A program made the position numbers and the translations under genes. A stretch of 5,400 nucleotides of DNA from Planctomycetota bacterium (GTDB taxonomy: Bacteria; Planctomycetota; Planctomycetia; Planctomycetales; Planctomycetaceae), in the NCBI GenBank assembly GCA_029977045.1, contig JAPOLP010000454.1, positions 1 through 5,400 of the forward strand, read 5' to 3'. Below, piece after piece: positions 1-5,400 of the stretch. The number at the start of each line of letters is the position of its first letter. Position 1 is the first letter of the stretch. The notes beneath the pieces were generated by a model. The model was not told the origin of the DNA. It was given only the letters and a program-made list of their open reading frames with translations, and made no database searches.

Positions 1-1
1 G

Positions 2-355
2 GTGCAGCGCAGCGAGAACCTGGCTTTGTTGTCTCGCTATGCGTGGCTGGCAGCCGACGCCGGTTTCCTCACGCAGATGCTGCTGATTGCTGCCGATCCA
101 GTAGGACCGCTGCTGGTCGTTTATCCGCTGCTGATCGTGGCGTCCGGGCTGTTCTTCCACGAGGGGCTGGTGCTGTTCATGACCAGCGTTTCGCTGGCAT
201 CGTACGCGACGTTTCTGTGGATACGGCCGGAAGAGGCGGTTCCCTGGCATTACCCGTTGATCTTCGCCGCGATTCTCGTAGTCATTGGTGTCGTCACGTC
301 GCACCAGGTCCATCGTCTGCGGACCCTAAGCCGGCATTTCGGAGCCTCGTCCTGA
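2..355 (+). CDS. C-terminal membrane region of a probable Ser/Thr protein kinase (5' truncated)
   Basis: The reading frame is open from the left edge and stops with TGA at 353-355, so only the last 117 codons are seen. The GTG at position 2 is probably an internal valine codon, not a start. The protein is strongly hydrophobic, with likely membrane helices at about residues 36-52, 56-73 and 84-101. A basic tail follows (HQVHRLRTLSRHF, 101-113), which should be cytoplasmic. From memory of the family, a segment of the type PLLIVASGLFF followed by helices and a final V-x-R-x-R-x-LSR tail resembles the C-terminal membrane domain of many planctomycetal Ser/Thr protein kinases. No kinase domain is visible because it would lie upstream of the window. 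The PP2C phosphatase 192 bases downstream on the same strand fits a kinase and phosphatase pair. It could instead be any polytopic membrane protein. That it is a real coding end is fairly sure; the kinase assignment is tentative. Confidence 0.6.
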   Translation: MQRSENLALLSRYAWLAADAGFLTQMLLIAADPVGPLLVVYPLLIVASGLFFHEGLVLFMTSVSLASYATFLWIRPEEAVPWHYPLIFAAILVVIGVVTSHQVHRLRTLSRHFGASS

Positions 356-443
356 CACTGGTTTCGGGATTGGCGGGAGTTCGGTGGAATCCTGCCGCCT
401 GGTCCGGGCGAGCTTGCTTCCGTGACGGCGGGTACACGAGACT

Positions 444-457
444 GCCTCGCAAGAGGC
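444..457 (+). other. small GNRA-type hairpin in the gap before the phosphatase gene
   Basis: GCCTC (444-448) pairs perfectly with GAGGC (453-457) around a GCAA loop, a GNRA-type tetraloop. No T-run follows, so it is not a standard intrinsic terminator. A second weak inverted repeat, CGAGC-GG-GCTCG, lies at 508-519. Nothing else is recognisable in 356-547: no convincing -35/-10 pair and no RNA gene. Hairpins this short are expected by chance in GC-rich DNA. Confidence 0.25.
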
Positions 458-547
458 TCTGGAAGATTGCGGCCCGGAAGGTGCGCGACGCAGTGACTGG
501 TTCTGATCGAGCGGGCTCGCAGATCGGCTGGCAGGGATACGAATCCG

Positions 548-1924
548 ATGCGCTGGGAACAGAAAGTTCAACACGCCGTAGACAGCGACATCGGTCTGCG
601 CCGAAAGAACAACCAGGATTCGTACACAGTTCAGTTCAGTTCGACCTCTGAGGACTGGGAACGTCGCGGGCATCTGTTGCTTGTCGCCGATGGGATGGGT
701 GGTCATGCGGTCGGCGAGCTGGCCAGCAAGATGGCCGTCGATTCGATTCCGCTGACCTATTTCAAGAGCCGCACCGAATCGATTTCCGAGGCGCTGACGG
801 ACGCCATCGAAAAGGCGAACGGTCAGATCTACCAGCGTGGAATGGAGAATCGCGACTTCAACCGGATGGGGACGACGTGCGTCGCTCTGGTGCTGTGCTC
901 GCAGGGAGCGATTGTCGGGCACGTTGGCGACAGCCGCTGCTATCGAGTTCGAGGCGATCGGATTGAGCAGCTGACGTTCGACCACAGTCTGGAGTGGGAG
1001 CTGACTCGTGCCGGACGGCTGAAGCCCGGCGAAGCGTTCCTGCCCGAAGCGAAGCATGTCATCACGCGGTCACTTGGTCCCGAGCCGTCGGCTGAAGTGG
1101 ACATCGACGGGCCATTCGTTGTGTTTCCCGGCGATCGATTTCTGCTGTGTTCCGACGGCCTGACTGGACACGTGGCCGATCATGAAATCGGGATGATTCT
1201 GCAGACGTTGCCCGCTGACGAAGCGGTCCGGCTGCTGATCAATCTCGCGAATATGCGTGGCGGGTCGGACAACGTGACCGTTGCTGTGGCTGTCTGCGGT
1301 AGTGCCCCCGATGAGCCAGAGTCTGACCAGACGGCAACGGCTCCTCAGCCGCAGCAGGAGTCGTCGGTCGGTGCGTTCTGGATGTTGTTCTTCTGGCTGA
1401 CGATTCTGGTGATCGGAGTCGGTGCCGTGCTGATCGTCATGAAGCACTGGATTGGCGGCGGCGTGTTTACTGGAATCGGTGCCTTGTCGCTGTTTGCGCT
1501 GATTGCTTACTGGATGAAGCAACGCCCGGCTCAGCAGGAGCCGCTGCCTGATACGGAACTGCGGCCGCAGACTTATCGCGTGGCTGGAGCTCGACCGACT
1601 CAGGAGTTCCTCGCCGGGCTGGCGAAGCTGACTCGCGAACTGCGGGAACTGGCTGTCGAGGAGAGCTGGACGATCGACTGGCCGAAGCATGACCGCGCGG
1701 TGGCGGCGGCTAGGGAAGCGCTCGATCGCAAGCAGGTCACTCGCGCGCTGAGTGAGATGGGCAAGACGATTGATCTGCTGATGAAAGGCCTGCACGCGCA
1801 TCGAAAGAAAGTGCGGCTGGCAAAGATCGCAAGTGCCGATGCTGAAGCTGAACAGCGTGCCGCCCAGGCGGCAGCCGAGGAAGCGGAAATCGACGAACAT
1901 GATGCGGAGAGGTCCGAGGACTGA
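548..1924 (+). CDS. PP2C-family Ser/Thr protein phosphatase, membrane-anchored, with a helical C-terminal domain
   Basis: This 458-residue protein should hydrolyse phosphoserine and phosphothreonine on target proteins using bound Mn/Mg ions. The PP2C domain spans about residues 8-250 and its motifs are intact: SDIGLRRKNNQDS (13-25), VADGMGG with D48/G49, MGTT (107-110), GHVGDSR with D128, LTFDHS (142-147), CSDGL with D203 and GGSDN with D241/N242. These match the metal-binding set of bacterial phosphatases such as PstP and PrpC. A Pro/Gln/Glu-rich linker (251-273) leads to two membrane helices (about 276-298 and 302-322). A soluble tail follows (323-458), containing TRELRELAVEESWTIDW and ending in an Ala/Glu-rich, probably coiled-coil stretch from about 425. 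Two helices put the catalytic domain and the tail on the same, cytoplasmic, side. The ATG at 548 is chosen because the domain begins just after it, an AGGG lies at 533-536, and the frame is closed by a TGA at 494. The tail's role is unknown. The cognate kinase may be the upstream gene, and prmC follows after 57 bases. Confidence 0.93.
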   Translation: MRWEQKVQHAVDSDIGLRRKNNQDSYTVQFSSTSEDWERRGHLLLVADGMGGHAVGELASKMAVDSIPLTYFKSRTESISEALTDAIEKANGQIYQRGMENRDFNRMGTTCVALVLCSQGAIVGHVGDSRCYRVRGDRIEQLTFDHSLEWELTRAGRLKPGEAFLPEAKHVITRSLGPEPSAEVDIDGPFVVFPGDRFLLCSDGLTGHVADHEIGMILQTLPADEAVRLLINLANMRGGSDNVTVAVAVCGSAPDEPESDQTATAPQPQQESSVGAFWMLFFWLTILVIGVGAVLIVMKHWIGGGVFTGIGALSLFALIAYWMKQRPAQQEPLPDTELRPQTYRVAGARPTQEFLAGLAKLTRELRELAVEESWTIDWPKHDRAVAAAREALDRKQVTRALSEMGKTIDLLMKGLHAHRKKVRLAKIASADAEAEQRAAQAAAEEAEIDEHDAERSED

Positions 1925-1927
1925 TCT

Positions 1928-1959
1928 GGCCGCGCCGCTTCGGTAGCGGAGCACCGGCC
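1928..1959 (+). other. intercistronic stem-loop between the phosphatase gene and prmC
   Basis: CCGCT (1935-1939) pairs perfectly with AGCGG (1945-1949) around a TCGGT loop. An outer GGCC (1928-1931) can pair with GGCC (1956-1959) across an asymmetric internal loop. It starts four bases after the phosphatase stop and ends 13 bases before the prmC ribosome binding site. No T-tract follows, so an intrinsic terminator is unlikely; an attenuator, a processing or mRNA-stabilising structure, or chance are all possible. Confidence 0.35.
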
Positions 1960-1972
1960 TCAATCTGGCAAT

Positions 1973-1976
1973 GGAG
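1973..1976 (+). promoter_or_regulatory. ribosome binding site that decides the prmC start
   Basis: GGAG lies 5 bases before GTG 1982. The upstream in-frame GTG at 1976 overlaps this motif and has no Shine-Dalgarno sequence of its own, so 1982 is the better start. Confidence 0.65.
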
Positions 1977-1981
1977 TGATC

Positions 1982-2875
1982 GTGAGCGAAGGGACTGCCC
2001 ATCAGTCGTCGGATGCCGAAGTCTGGACCGTCAAGAAGGTCCTCGACTGGACGATCGACCATTTGAAGAAGCACGAGTGCGAGACGGCTCGGCTTGATGC
2101 GGAGATCCTGCTGGCGTTTTCGCGGGGTTGTCAGCGCATCCAGCTTTACACGGAATACGACGCGCCGCTGACGCCTGAAGAGCGGGCGAAGATGCGGGAT
2201 CTCGTCAAACGCCGGGCCGGACACGAACCTGTCGCTTACCTTGTTGGTTTTCGCGAATTCTTCGGGTTGGATTTTGAAGTCGAGCCCGGCGTTCTGATTC
2301 CGCGGCCCGATACCGAAACGCTGGTGGTCACGGCGCTCGAGCTGGCTCGTGAAATGGAGTCGCCGCAGGTCATCGATCTTTGCACGGGCTCCGGCTGCGT
2401 TGCCGCAGCGATCGCAGAGAACTGCAAGTCGGCAGTTGTCTCGGCGGTAGAGATCGACGACCAGGCGTTTGCGGTGGCGACGAGGAATCTCGCGAAGCAC
2501 GAGCTGGGCGATCGCGTCACGCTGCTGAAGGGCGACCTGTTTCAGCCGGTTCCAGAGGGCGGACTGTTCGACCTGATCGTGAGCAATCCGCCTTACGTGA
2601 CGACCGCGGAAATGGATACGCTTCCGCCCGACGTTCGGCTGCACGAACCGCGACGGGCTCTCGATGGCGGAGCCGACGGCCTCGACATCGTGCGGCGGAT
2701 CATCAATGACGGTCACGGTCGTTTGAAATCTGGCGGAGCGATGCTGCTGGAGATCAGCTCGGAACAGGCACCCGCCGTCGCGGCCCTGTTCGCGCAGGCT
2801 GGCGTGTTCGAGCCGGCTGCGACTGTGAAGGATCTCGCCGGGCATTCCCGAGTGGTGTGGGCGAAAAAGAAGTAA
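1982..2875 (+). CDS. prmC: peptide chain release factor N5-glutamine methyltransferase PrmC (HemK)
   Basis: PrmC methylates the glutamine of the GGQ motif of release factors RF1 and RF2 in the cytoplasm using S-adenosylmethionine, which speeds translation termination. From the preferred GTG start the protein has 297 residues, typical of the family. The N-terminal helical, release-factor-binding domain covers about 14-90, with TARLDAEILLA (35-45) and RRAGHEPVAYLVG (77-89). The linker motif VLIPRPDTETLV is at 104-115. The SAM-binding glycine loop is VIDLCTGSGC (130-139), with the acidic residue of the next strand in VEIDD (156-160). The catalytic NPPY motif is at 202-205 within IVSNPPYV. A final strand with HSRVVWA closes the Rossmann fold. 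An in-frame GTG at 1976 would add two residues. murA follows after 42 bases and co-transcription is likely. The usual partner prfA is not directly upstream. The DNA N6-adenine methylation once proposed for HemK is not the accepted role. Confidence 0.95.
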   Translation: MSEGTAHQSSDAEVWTVKKVLDWTIDHLKKHECETARLDAEILLAFSRGCQRIQLYTEYDAPLTPEERAKMRDLVKRRAGHEPVAYLVGFREFFGLDFEVEPGVLIPRPDTETLVVTALELAREMESPQVIDLCTGSGCVAAAIAENCKSAVVSAVEIDDQAFAVATRNLAKHELGDRVTLLKGDLFQPVPEGGLFDLIVSNPPYVTTAEMDTLPPDVRLHEPRRALDGGADGLDIVRRIINDGHGRLKSGGAMLLEISSEQAPAVAALFAQAGVFEPAATVKDLAGHSRVVWAKKK

Positions 2876-2887
2876 GACAGAACGCGG

Positions 2888-2902
2888 CGACGTCGGTCGT
2901 CG
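2888..2902 (+). other. intercistronic stem-loop just before the murA ribosome binding site
   Basis: CGACG (2888-2892) pairs perfectly with CGTCG (2898-2902) around a TCGGT loop. Past a G-G mismatch, two more pairs (2885-2886 with 2904-2905) would reach the first base of the murA Shine-Dalgarno. Stem length and loop sequence match the hairpin before prmC. It could influence murA translation, or it could be chance in GC-rich DNA. Confidence 0.35.
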
Positions 2903-2904
2903 GC

Positions 2905-2910
2905 GGGAGG
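2905..2910 (+). promoter_or_regulatory. strong ribosome binding site for murA
   Basis: GGGAGG lies 7 bases before ATG 2918. The next in-frame ATG (2924) would be 13 bases away, which favours the first. Confidence 0.7.
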
Positions 2911-2917
2911 TCCAGGG

Positions 2918-4315
2918 ATGGACATGTTTGTCGTGCGGGGCGGGACGCCTCTGCAGGGACGGATTCGAGTCAGCGGAGCTAAGAACGCGGCGCTGCCGAT
3001 TATGGCCGCGTCGATCATGGCTGACGACGCTGTCACGTTGCGCGACGTCCCGGATCTGGTCGATGTCCGCACGCTGGCAAGTCTGCTCGGCACGCTGGGC
3101 CTGCTGGTTGAACGCCAGGATGATCAGTCGCTGCAGCTCGAAGTGATCGACAACTCGGCGACGGTCGCGGACTATGAACTCGTGCGGAGGATGCGCGCGA
3201 GCATCTGCGTACTCGGACCGCTGCTGGCGCGACGCGGGCGAGCGTGTGTTTCGCTCCCCGGCGGCTGCAACATCGGTGACCGTCCGATCGATCTGCATCT
3301 GAAAGGCCTGGAAGCTCTCGGAGCGGATATCCGGATCGAACGTGGTTACGTGATGGCGTCGGCGAAGCGGCTGCGAGGTAACCGGGTTTTCCTGGGTGGG
3401 TCGTTTGGCAGCACGGTCACGGGAACCTGCAATGTTCTAGCTGCCGCGGTTCTGGCTGACGGTGTCACGACGATCGAATCTGCCGCGTGTGAGCCCGAGG
3501 TTGTCGACTTCGGAAACTTTCTCCGCTCGCTGGGAGCGAAGATCGACGGACTGGGGACACCGTTCCTCAGAATTGAAGGCGTCCGGCGGCTGGGCGGAAC
3601 CGACCACACGATCATTCCGGATCGGATTGAGGCTGCGACGTTTCTGATTGCCGGTGCGATGACGCGAGGAGATGTCACTGTCGAGAACTGCTGCCCTGGG
3701 CACATGAGTGCGATTCTCGACAAGCTGAAAGAGACTGGCGTCGAGATCACGGAAATTGAAGCCGGCAGCGGATCGACCGGGGCGACACTGAGGGTTCGCG
3801 GGCCGCAATCGCTCAAACAGGCAGAGTGTTCCGCGCTGCCGTATCCGGGATTGCCGACCGACGTGCAGGCTCAGTTCATGGCACTGCTGAGTCTCGCCGA
3901 CGGGATCAGCGTCGTGACCGACAAGGTCTTTCCCGATCGGTTCATGCACGTTGCCGAACTCGTTCGCCTGGGGGCACGGATCCATCGCGAAGGGCCGAGT
4001 GCGATCATCAACGGCGTCGGTCGGCTGAGCGGAGCCTGCGTGATGGCGTCCGACCTGCGAGCCAGTGCGGCACTGGTGCTGGCTGCTCTGGCCGCCGAAG
4101 GCGATACGGTCATCCGGCGGATCTATCATCTCGATCGCGGATACGAGCAGATCGAGCAGCGGTTGAATTCACTCGGTGCGTCGATTCGCCGCGTTGAGGA
4201 CTGTGCCGAGAATGTGCCGGCCAATCTGCAGCTCACGCAGGGTGTCAGCGTGCCGGCTCCGCATATCGCCGTCGCAGCGAGTGTTGCGAAAACCGCAGCG
4301 CCGCAGGAACGCTGA
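2918..4315 (+). CDS. murA: UDP-N-acetylglucosamine 1-carboxyvinyltransferase MurA
   Basis: MurA transfers enolpyruvate from phosphoenolpyruvate to the 3'-OH of UDP-N-acetylglucosamine, the first committed step of peptidoglycan synthesis, in the cytoplasm. The substrate-binding VSGAKNAALP motif carries K22 and N23 in the standard positions. MRASICVLGPLLAR (92-105) carries the conserved R93. The catalytic loop LPGGCNIGDRP holds C117, the residue alkylated by fosfomycin, and R122. The general-base region YPGLPTDVQAQF carries D315, and the PEP-contacting arginine of DLRASAALV is R381. CEPEVVDF, IPDRIEAATF and FPDRFMHVAELVRLGA also match the family. Together these cover both inside-out alpha/beta domains of an EPSP-synthase-type fold. 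The protein has 465 residues against about 420 usually. The excess is mainly a 37-residue tail (429-465) past the normal SLGASIRRVED end, Ala/Val/Pro-rich and probably disordered. Because the catalytic residue is Cys and not Asp, fosfomycin sensitivity at the target is predicted. It lies 42 bases after prmC. AroA is excluded by the PGGC loop. Confidence 0.97.
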   Translation: MDMFVVRGGTPLQGRIRVSGAKNAALPIMAASIMADDAVTLRDVPDLVDVRTLASLLGTLGLLVERQDDQSLQLEVIDNSATVADYELVRRMRASICVLGPLLARRGRACVSLPGGCNIGDRPIDLHLKGLEALGADIRIERGYVMASAKRLRGNRVFLGGSFGSTVTGTCNVLAAAVLADGVTTIESAACEPEVVDFGNFLRSLGAKIDGLGTPFLRIEGVRRLGGTDHTIIPDRIEAATFLIAGAMTRGDVTVENCCPGHMSAILDKLKETGVEITEIEAGSGSTGATLRVRGPQSLKQAECSALPYPGLPTDVQAQFMALLSLADGISVVTDKVFPDRFMHVAELVRLGARIHREGPSAIINGVGRLSGACVMASDLRASAALVLAALAAEGDTVIRRIYHLDRGYEQIEQRLNSLGASIRRVEDCAENVPANLQLTQGVSVPAPHIAVAASVAKTAAPQER

Positions 4316-4435
4316 ATCTGACGGCCTGTTCTGGCAGTTCGGACGCTTCTGCATTTGGAGCATCGTGCGTTTGTTCCGTTCGCCATTCCGCGAACCTTGC
4401 AGCCTGACCCGGTGATTCCGAACATGGGGCGATTC

Positions 4436-4452
4436 GCGTCAGACTGAGACGC
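4436..4452 (+). other. hairpin upstream of moaD in the murA-moaD gap
   Basis: GCGTC (4436-4440) pairs with GACGC (4448-4452) around a 7-base loop; inside it TCA-GAC-TGA offers an alternative pairing. It ends 18 bases before the moaD ribosome binding site. No T-run follows, and it is far too small to be a Moco riboswitch. The rest of 4316-4481 shows no terminator, promoter or RNA gene that I can support. Confidence 0.25.
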
Positions 4453-4481
4453 CAGGAAACCAGGTTCCGCAGGGATTTACG

Positions 4482-4727
4482 ATGCAGATTGATGTTCGCT
4501 TTTTCGCTCGGGCTCGCGATCTGGCTGGGGCCGAGACTGTGGCTGTCGAGCTGCCGGATCCGGCGACGGTTGCCGACCTTCGGGTTGCTTTACGTGAGCA
4601 ATGCCCGGCTCTGGAACCCCTGCTGCCGCATCTGCATGTCGCTATTGGAACGGACTATGCCGACGATTCGGCTCCGCTCACGGAAGCCAGTGCGGTGACG
4701 TGTTTTCCGCCGGTGAGCGGCGGTTGA
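4482..4727 (+). CDS. moaD: molybdopterin synthase sulfur-carrier subunit MoaD
   Basis: MoaD is the small ubiquitin-fold subunit of molybdopterin synthase. Its C-terminal glycine is adenylated by a MoeB-type enzyme and thiocarboxylated; with MoaE it then donates sulfur to cyclic pyranopterin monophosphate to form the molybdopterin dithiolene. The 81-residue length is typical. The N-terminal strand MQIDVRFFARARDLAG is characteristic of the family, TVADLRVAL forms the first helix, and the protein ends in the signature CFPPVSGG with the essential Gly80-Gly81. An AGGG at 4471-4474 lies 7 bases before the ATG. ThiS shares the fold and the GG end, but FPPVSGG and the RFFARARDLAG start favour MoaD. 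No moaE or other molybdenum-cofactor gene is visible in the window. The 166-base gap after murA suggests its own transcription unit, while the next gene starts 56 bases downstream. Confidence 0.9.
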   Translation: MQIDVRFFARARDLAGAETVAVELPDPATVADLRVALREQCPALEPLLPHLHVAIGTDYADDSAPLTEASAVTCFPPVSGG

Positions 4728-4770
4728 GATTGAATCGAGTCGGTTGCTTGTGACCGGCCCCCTGGAATTC

Positions 4771-4774
4771 GGAG
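4771..4774 (+). promoter_or_regulatory. ribosome binding site for the 3'-terminal gene
   Basis: GGAG lies 9 bases before ATG 4784. It supports starting the open-ended gene there and not at any later ATG. Confidence 0.55.
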
Positions 4775-4783
4775 CAAAGCGAA

Positions 4784-5400
4784 ATGGCGTCAGGAAACGG
4801 GCAGTCTGACGGACGTCGTTCTTCTTCTGATGAGTCGGCCCAGCGTCGCGTGCGTCATTGCCGGGTACTGTTCGTACTTGGGTGCGGATTCGATCCGTCG
4901 GACGTCGCGGAGGCTTACGCGGATCGGTACCGACGGTCGCGCAGTCCAGACGAACTCGACTTCAGCACGGCAGAGCAGGTTGTCGCTGAGGCTGCCGAGT
5001 GGTCGAACGAAAGCAAGTCCGCATATCGGTCCGCCGCACTGGAGTTCGTGCGGCAATGGTGCGACGCGAATTCGATTGCGCTCGACGAGAAGCTGGTGCT
5101 CGTTCGACGCTTCACGACCGATGACGATCGGCGGCTTGCGGTCGCTGGCTATTTTCCGGAGCAGGTCGAAGCTTCGGAACCGGACGCTGGAACCGTTTCG
5201 GCGGAAAGTGCAGGCGACGTTGCTGACGGCGACTCACCGCTGGCGGCAATGATCGATCGAATTAAGACAGCCGTTCAACGAGTTCCGCCGGCGTACGCCG
5301 TATCGGCTCTTGGTAGTGCTGCCGTGGTTCTGATTCTGTACCTCGTTGCATCGGCACTTTTCTCCGGTGGTGATGGCGGAGTTGGTGAGTCCGGCGGAAA
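4784..5400 (+). CDS. unknown single-pass membrane protein (3' truncated)
   Basis: The frame from ATG 4784 stays open for 205 codons to the right edge with no stop, so the end is missing. I do not recognise a family. The N-terminus is polar (MASGNGQSDGRRSSSDESA). A mixed, probably helical soluble region follows at about 22-125, with GCGFDPSDVAEAYADRYRR (33-51), EFVRQWCD (87-94) and LVLVRRF (104-110). An acidic, low-complexity linker rich in Glu, Asp, Ala and Ser spans about 126-152. A basic amphipathic stretch (IDRIKTAVQRVP, 157-168) precedes one clear membrane helix (about 171-193, YAVSALGSAAVVLILYLVAS). A Gly-rich segment then begins as the window ends. Basic residues before the helix put the N-terminal region in the cytoplasm and the unseen C-terminal part outside. 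Readings in other frames here are Arg/Ser-rich and lack this organisation. Its position 56 bases after moaD suggests possible co-transcription but gives no clear function. Confidence 0.8.
   Translation, partial: MASGNGQSDGRRSSSDESAQRRVRHCRVLFVLGCGFDPSDVAEAYADRYRRSRSPDELDFSTAEQVVAEAAEWSNESKSAYRSAALEFVRQWCDANSIALDEKLVLVRRFTTDDDRRLAVAGYFPEQVEASEPDAGTVSAESAGDVADGDSPLAAMIDRIKTAVQRVPPAYAVSALGSAAVVLILYLVASALFSGGDGGVGESGG

Noticed and set aside
508..519. Inverted repeat CGAGC-GG-GCTCG before the phosphatase gene, flanked by GATC on both sides.
   Set aside because: It is very short, its flanking repeat does not extend the stem cleanly, and no terminator or operator family is recognisable.
43..651. 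A + strand frame of 202 codons bridging the gap before the phosphatase gene.
   Set aside because: It overlaps both real genes in another frame, and its product is Arg/Ser-rich without hydrophobic core patterns, so it does not make the 356-547 gap coding.
326..1057. A 243-codon - strand frame opposite the phosphatase gene.
   Set aside because: It is a shadow of the PP2C coding region with an Arg/Ser-rich composition and no recognisable motif.
1070..3298. A 742-codon open frame on the - strand, antisense to the end of the phosphatase gene, all of prmC and the start of murA.
   Set aside because: Its product is Arg/His/Gln-rich with no domain organisation, and the + strand genes are unmistakable. 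Long antisense frames are a known side effect of the codon bias of GC-rich genes.
3437..4129. A 230-codon - strand frame inside murA.
   Set aside because: It is antisense to conserved MurA motifs and has no organisation of its own.
4316..4481. Possibility of a Moco riboswitch or a murA terminator in the gap before moaD.
   Set aside because: The gap is short and I see neither the extended paired architecture of the Moco element nor a stem followed by a T-run.
4741..4756. Possible hairpin CGGT...ACCG between moaD and the last gene.
   Set aside because: It has only four Watson-Crick pairs plus a wobble and no T-tract; it is expected by chance.
4830..5252. A 140-codon + strand frame (and a shorter - strand frame at 4790-5056) overlapping the last gene.
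   Set aside because: The frame from 4784 has a better ribosome binding site, stays open to the edge and yields a sensible linker and membrane helix; the alternatives are Arg/Ser-rich.

Overview
The window is ordinary protein-coding chromosomal DNA from a moderately GC-rich bacterium (about 60% GC, judged by eye). All supported genes lie on the + strand. The most likely source is a planctomycete. The 5' edge carries a hydrophobic tail resembling the C-terminal membrane region of planctomycetal Ser/Thr protein kinases. It is followed by a PP2C phosphatase with a two-helix membrane insert and a helical tail, then by housekeeping genes with loose spacing. This taxonomic call rests on remembered architecture, not on a search.

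Layout: (1) 2-355, the end of a membrane protein cut by the window edge, probably a Ser/Thr kinase. (2) 356-547, a 192-base gap with only weak hairpins. (3) 548-1924, a PP2C-family Ser/Thr phosphatase with all metal-binding motifs intact. (4) 1982-2875, prmC, the release-factor glutamine methyltransferase; the preferred start is GTG at 1982 because a GGAG lies 5 bases upstream. (5) 2918-4315, murA, the first committed enzyme of peptidoglycan synthesis, with its catalytic cysteine and an additional C-terminal tail. (6) 4316-4481, a 166-base gap with one small hairpin. (7) 4482-4727, moaD, the small sulfur-carrier subunit of molybdopterin synthase, ending in Gly-Gly. (8) 4784 to the right edge, an unrecognised gene running off the window: a soluble N-terminal region, an acidic linker and a single membrane helix. 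It is open for 205 codons without a stop.

How they fit together: the probable kinase and the phosphatase could form a reversible Ser/Thr phosphorylation pair. The phosphatase, prmC and murA are separated by 57 and 42 bases and may be co-transcribed. That is suggestive because Ser/Thr kinase and PP2C pairs control MurA activity or stability in other bacteria, but any such link here is inference. moaD and the last gene may form a second small unit. No RNA gene, mobile element, CRISPR array or other defence-type system was seen. The least explained items are the phosphatase C-terminal domain, the unknown 3' gene, and two intercistronic hairpins that share the same five-base loop. No stretch over 300 bases lacks a gene.
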